Shown here in pieces: positions 6,557-9,552 of a stretch of 9,552 nucleotides of DNA; position 1 is the stretch's first letter; the number at the start of each line of letters is the position of its first letter. Origin of the DNA: Flavobacteriales bacterium UBA1959 (GTDB lineage Bacteria; Bacteroidota; Bacteroidia; Flavobacteriales_D; Sanyastnellaceae); NCBI GenBank assembly GCA_002336085.1, contig DDEH01000150.1:1-9552 (forward strand), read 5' to 3'. The translations under genes were made by a program, and so were the position numbers. The notes beneath the pieces are model-generated. The model did not search any database and was not told the origin of the DNA. It was given only the letters and a program-made list of their open reading frames with translations.

Positions 6557-9552
6557 ATGCCTCAAGTTATCGTCAACTACAAAGATTTCTTCTCCTCGGT
6601 TTTTTTACGGTTCACAATAGTCACACTATTTGCCTCCGTTCTTTCGGCATCATCAATTGAAGCTTATTCCCAAGGAATTGAATGGACAGAAAAAGACCTA
6701 GCAAAAAACGTTCATCGGGCAGAAGAGGCGTTTAAAGCCGGAAAAATGAGCAGAGCTTATGGCCTCTTCGCACATCTCGTAAGCATTGCTGAAGACCGTC
6801 CATTCTTACATTTTCGATTTGGTTCTATTTGTACATACACATCTGGTCATCAGGATGAGGCAGAAGAGCATCTGCTTTGGGCTATGGAGCTCAACATCTT
6901 AGATACAGAGCATGCCGCTGAATGGAATTATTACCAAGGACGTCTTTTCCACCTCCGATACGATTTTGACAATGCCTTGGTCTATTACAGGATTGCAATT
7001 GATGAAGGCAAGCAGAATAACCCATGGATGAATGACGCCAAATTGTATTACGGACAATGCATGGAGGAGCGACCTAATGCATTAGAACTAGTGGAACTTT
7101 CCATAAAATCCAAGCTCGCTTCTCACTCAGAAGAATATTTCAGGCTTTATGATATGACCATCACAGATGGAAGGATTCTCGATACCCCCGAATCGCTTCG
7201 TTCTAGGTATGACATTAAAAATGGATACAACTCTACTATGCACTGGCTGCCGGGCAAGCGCTGTGCTTTTTTCTCAAGCTATGGTAAGAACGGCGATACG
7301 GCGCTGGACATTTACCGTGTAACCGTAGATGGATTGGGAGAATATGGCGAGCCTGAGCGACTTCCAAAGCCTATCAACGGTGATTTCGACGATTGTGCCC
7401 CAATATGCATCACCTCTGATGCAGACAATGGAGCACCTGACCAGCTTTACTTTAGTAGCACGAGACCTGAATCGTATGGTGGACTCGACATATTCTCGGT
7501 CACTGGTAATTTTTCTTCTGGAGAATTGCGAAAGCAAGATGAAACTTTCGCTCATCATTTACCGATGGAAATCAACAGCACCTCGGATGAATGGCTTTAT
7601 TACAAGAGTGAAAGCAATAAGTCGCAATGGATCTCAACCAATCGCGACCAAGATTTTGAAGGCAAAGAAGTCTGGGAATTTAGTAGCGATGTGCATCGCG
7701 CATTTCCTGCGGCAGTTCACTTTGATTTCGAAAACACGCTTAACAAAGGGAAGCTTCAAGTAAAAAGAATCGGCGAAGAAGATGTTCTTTTCACCATAGA
7801 AGGGTCGAGCACAGAAACAATGGATTACATGGTCCAAAATGGAACCGACCTTGAACTTATCTGGAAAGATCAGAACGGAATTGAGCAGTGGAGGGAGTTC
7901 TTGTCAATACCACAAGCTTTAACTCCACAAATCGCTCTAGAGTCAATCACTATTGGAAGTGACGAAAACGGAGCGAGTAAACTTCAGTCACGGCCCAAAA
8001 CGTTTGTAAGCGGAAGCGCATTGAGATGGACCACATCTGCCATGAATGCAAAGCAGTCGTCTGGAGTTCTTTTCGAGCAGATGAGTGAATCACTCGCAAA
8101 TGAAGTCAGGGAAGACAACCGTGAACATGCTAGTATACAGAGAATTATAATGGCTCAAGTGGACAATGAGTTCAATGGTGACGAAGCCTCCTACTCGAAA
8201 ATTCCCAATTGGCTTCTGGGAGCGTTATCCGAGATTGGAACCATTAGTATTGAAGACTTGCCTCAGACGGTGCACATTATACGCTCACAAGCGTTGAAAC
8301 TTCAAAAAAACATAGAATTGATTCACTGCTGGGACGCTCCGGGAAGTGATCGTTGGGCGCTTCATGAAGCTATAAAGCGCTTTGGAGAGCCTGCGCTTGG
8401 TGTGCTATCCGAAGAAACACGGGCCTTAGAAAATGAAACGAAGTGCAATATTGATCACTGGAAAGATTGGGAACGCAAGGTTATGCGCCATTTGGGCGAT
8501 AGGGACTTGATCTCACAAGATTGGTTGATCATTGAGGACTACATCAATGCCCAAGTTCAATCCAACGAATCAGCTTATCTCCAAGTTCAAGATATGCACC
8601 GAAGGATCGAGTCACATTTGGCGTATGATCGTTGGGTAACCGAAGCCTTCCCAATGGATGCACCCGAGTTTCAAGATCAATTACTGAGACTCTCAGCCAA
8701 TAACCTGGCGTTGAATCATGCAATTAACGTAGCGGCAAGGCAGACAGACGAAAGCGATGATGTTTTAACCAATAGTTGGTTCATCGCGCAGGAGGTTCTG
8801 TGGGAGCAATTAACCGACTCAATTTTGGACGTTCATGAATATGGAGTATACTCATTGCCCGAAATGAAAGATGCGCAATCTTGGTTCATTAGAAGTGGAG
8901 GCTTGCTTGAAGATGCTAAAGAAGCCACTCTGCCGCAAGAGCAAGTGAATCGAGGCCAAGCGGCTGTGGGGCTAGCATGGGAAACATTCAGCAAAGGTGC
9001 TTCCAAACGGGACTTGGTCAAACGTGAATCCAACATGAGCGCCGGCGAATGGTGGAAACATTTCGGTTCTCAAACCGAAAAAAACACGAGAGATTATTCT
9101 GGCTTCGAAATGTTCACGAATAACAATTCCACCATTCTTCAACAAGCCGAATTATACCTTGAGGAATTGGATGTCATCCGGACCAAACGAAAAAGTGACA
9201 AGGACTACAAATCATCGATGGCAAGCGCGATTGCCATGCGTTCTGGGCTAGAGCTAGAGCTAATTGCTCTGTTTGGAGGAACTGTTGTTCAGGACCTTCC
9301 GGAATTAAATATCCAGCCAAATTCTGCCATAGAAGACTCATCCATCCCAGTAATGAATAGGGTTGAGTCATTGACCGAAAACCCAGACAAGATTATCGGA
9401 ACTACAGATTCAACACCATCCACTGAGGCCATCATTTCCAATCAGTTTTTCACCATTCAGATTGGAGCCTTTGAGGGATTACCAGAGATGAACACCAAAT
9501 GGTTCAACCAAGCATTCTCGAAAATAGAAGGAGATGGGCTGAATCATTATGT
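6557..9552 (+). CDS. Exported TPR-PD40-SPOR envelope protein (3' end beyond window)
   Basis: An open frame of 998 codons with no stop runs from ATG 6557 off the end of the window. Residues 1-38 form a signal peptide (hydrophobic FTIVTLFASVLS, 19-30). Residues 45-170 are helical TPR-like repeats, for example AEEAFKAGKMSRAYGLFAHL (55-74) and AAEWNYYQGRLFHLRYDFDNA (120-140). Residues 225-375 are PD40 propeller blades, with the characteristic QLYFSSTRPESYGGLDIFSV (296-315). Residues 385-500 look like a small beta domain. Residues 500-910 are mostly charged, Trp-containing helix of no family I recognise. A Ser/Thr/Pro-rich linker (912-960) leads to FFTIQIGAFEG (964-974), the start of a SPOR domain, which binds glycan strands lacking stem peptides. 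The order recalls PorE of the type IX secretion system but with SPOR instead of OmpA. It is probably periplasmic and attached to peptidoglycan. Function is inferred from architecture only; no binding partner is encoded nearby. Confidence 0.9.
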   Translation, partial: MPQVIVNYKDFFSSVFLRFTIVTLFASVLSASSIEAYSQGIEWTEKDLAKNVHRAEEAFKAGKMSRAYGLFAHLVSIAEDRPFLHFRFGSICTYTSGHQDEAEEHLLWAMELNILDTEHAAEWNYYQGRLFHLRYDFDNALVYYRIAIDEGKQNNPWMNDAKLYYGQCMEERPNALELVELSIKSKLASHSEEYFRLYDMTITDGRILDTPESLRSRYDIKNGYNSTMHWLPGKRCAFFSSYGKNGDTALDIYRVTVDGLGEYGEPERLPKPINGDFDDCAPICITSDADNGAPDQLYFSSTRPESYGGLDIFSVTGNFSSGELRKQDETFAHHLPMEINSTSDEWLYYKSESNKSQWISTNRDQDFEGKEVWEFSSDVHRAFPAAVHFDFENTLNKGKLQVKRIGEEDVLFTIEGSSTETMDYMVQNGTDLELIWKDQNGIEQWREFLSIPQALTPQIALESITIGSDENGASKLQSRPKTFVSGSALRWTTSAMNAKQSSGVLFEQMSESLANEVREDNREHASIQRIIMAQVDNEFNGDEASYSKIPNWLLGALSEIGTISIEDLPQTVHIIRSQALKLQKNIELIHCWDAPGSDRWALHEAIKRFGEPALGVLSEETRALENETKCNIDHWKDWERKVMRHLGDRDLISQDWLIIEDYINAQVQSNESAYLQVQDMHRRIESHLAYDRWVTEAFPMDAPEFQDQLLRLSANNLALNHAINVAARQTDESDDVLTNSWFIAQEVLWEQLTDSILDVHEYGVYSLPEMKDAQSWFIRSGGLLEDAKEATLPQEQVNRGQAAVGLAWETFSKGASKRDLVKRESNMSAGEWWKHFGSQTEKNTRDYSGFEMFTNNNSTILQQAELYLEELDVIRTKRKSDKDYKSSMASAIAMRSGLELELIALFGGTVVQDLPELNIQPNSAIEDSSIPVMNRVESLTENPDKIIGTTDSTPSTEAIISNQFFTIQIGAFEGLPEMNTKWFNQAFSKIEGDGLNHY

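Noticed and set aside
6454..6660. Short plus-strand frame across the pruA/SPOR-gene gap
   Set aside because: It overlaps the pruA start and the SPOR-protein signal peptide in a different frame and has no recognisable features.
7329..7763. 144-codon plus-strand frame and 7274-7558 minus-strand frame
   Set aside because: Both are shadows inside the 998-codon TPR-PD40-SPOR gene, which reads in another frame without any stop.
1..9552. CRISPR array, tRNA, insertion sequence or defence island
   Set aside because: No regularly spaced repeats, tRNA-like cloverleaf, transposase or terminal repeats were seen. The genes are core metabolism, RNA processing and envelope functions.

Overview
The window looks like chromosome of a Bacteroidota bacterium, probably a flavobacterium-like lineage. 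Four things point there: moderate base composition (about mid-40s % G+C by eye), starts preceded by A-rich stretches rather than strong Shine-Dalgarno sequences, TAnnTTTG-type -7 promoter elements, and lipoproteins and PD40/SPOR envelope proteins of the kind common in that phylum. I see no insertion sequence, tRNA, CRISPR array or phage gene. The region reads as ordinary core and envelope genes.

Layout. Minus strand, 2484 to 7: a three-gene run of a PD40 (TolB-like) beta-propeller lipoprotein, an RluE-type 23S rRNA pseudouridine synthase (ATGA overlap) and a PlsC-type acyltransferase (16-bp gap). A 34-bp divergent gap separates it from a plus-strand lipoprotein peptidase of family M28 with a C-terminal PDZ domain (2519-3799). 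Four bases after that stop codon begins the RNase P RNA gene rnpB (about 3804-4146), recognised by its conserved core and a closing P1 helix. A small unrecognised coiled-coil plus winged-helix-like protein follows (4246-4758) and ends at a symmetric A9/GC-hairpin/T8 terminator shared with the convergent pruA gene.

pruA (4827-6455, minus) encodes delta-1-pyrroline-5-carboxylate dehydrogenase, the second step of proline catabolism to glutamate. A 101-bp divergent region with a good -7 element for pruA separates it from a very large plus-strand gene (6557 to beyond the window end, 998 codons visible without a stop). That gene encodes an exported protein with TPR-like repeats, a PD40 propeller segment, a long helical region of unknown type, and the start of a SPOR peptidoglycan-binding domain.

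The genes do not form one pathway. The common thread is the cell envelope (acyltransferase, two lipoproteins, the SPOR protein), alongside RNA housekeeping (rnpB, rluE) and proline use (pruA). The most interesting items are the truncated TPR-PD40-SPOR protein, which resembles PorE-type periplasmic proteins but ends in SPOR rather than OmpA, and the tight M28/rnpB junction with a perfect hairpin over the end of the peptidase gene.
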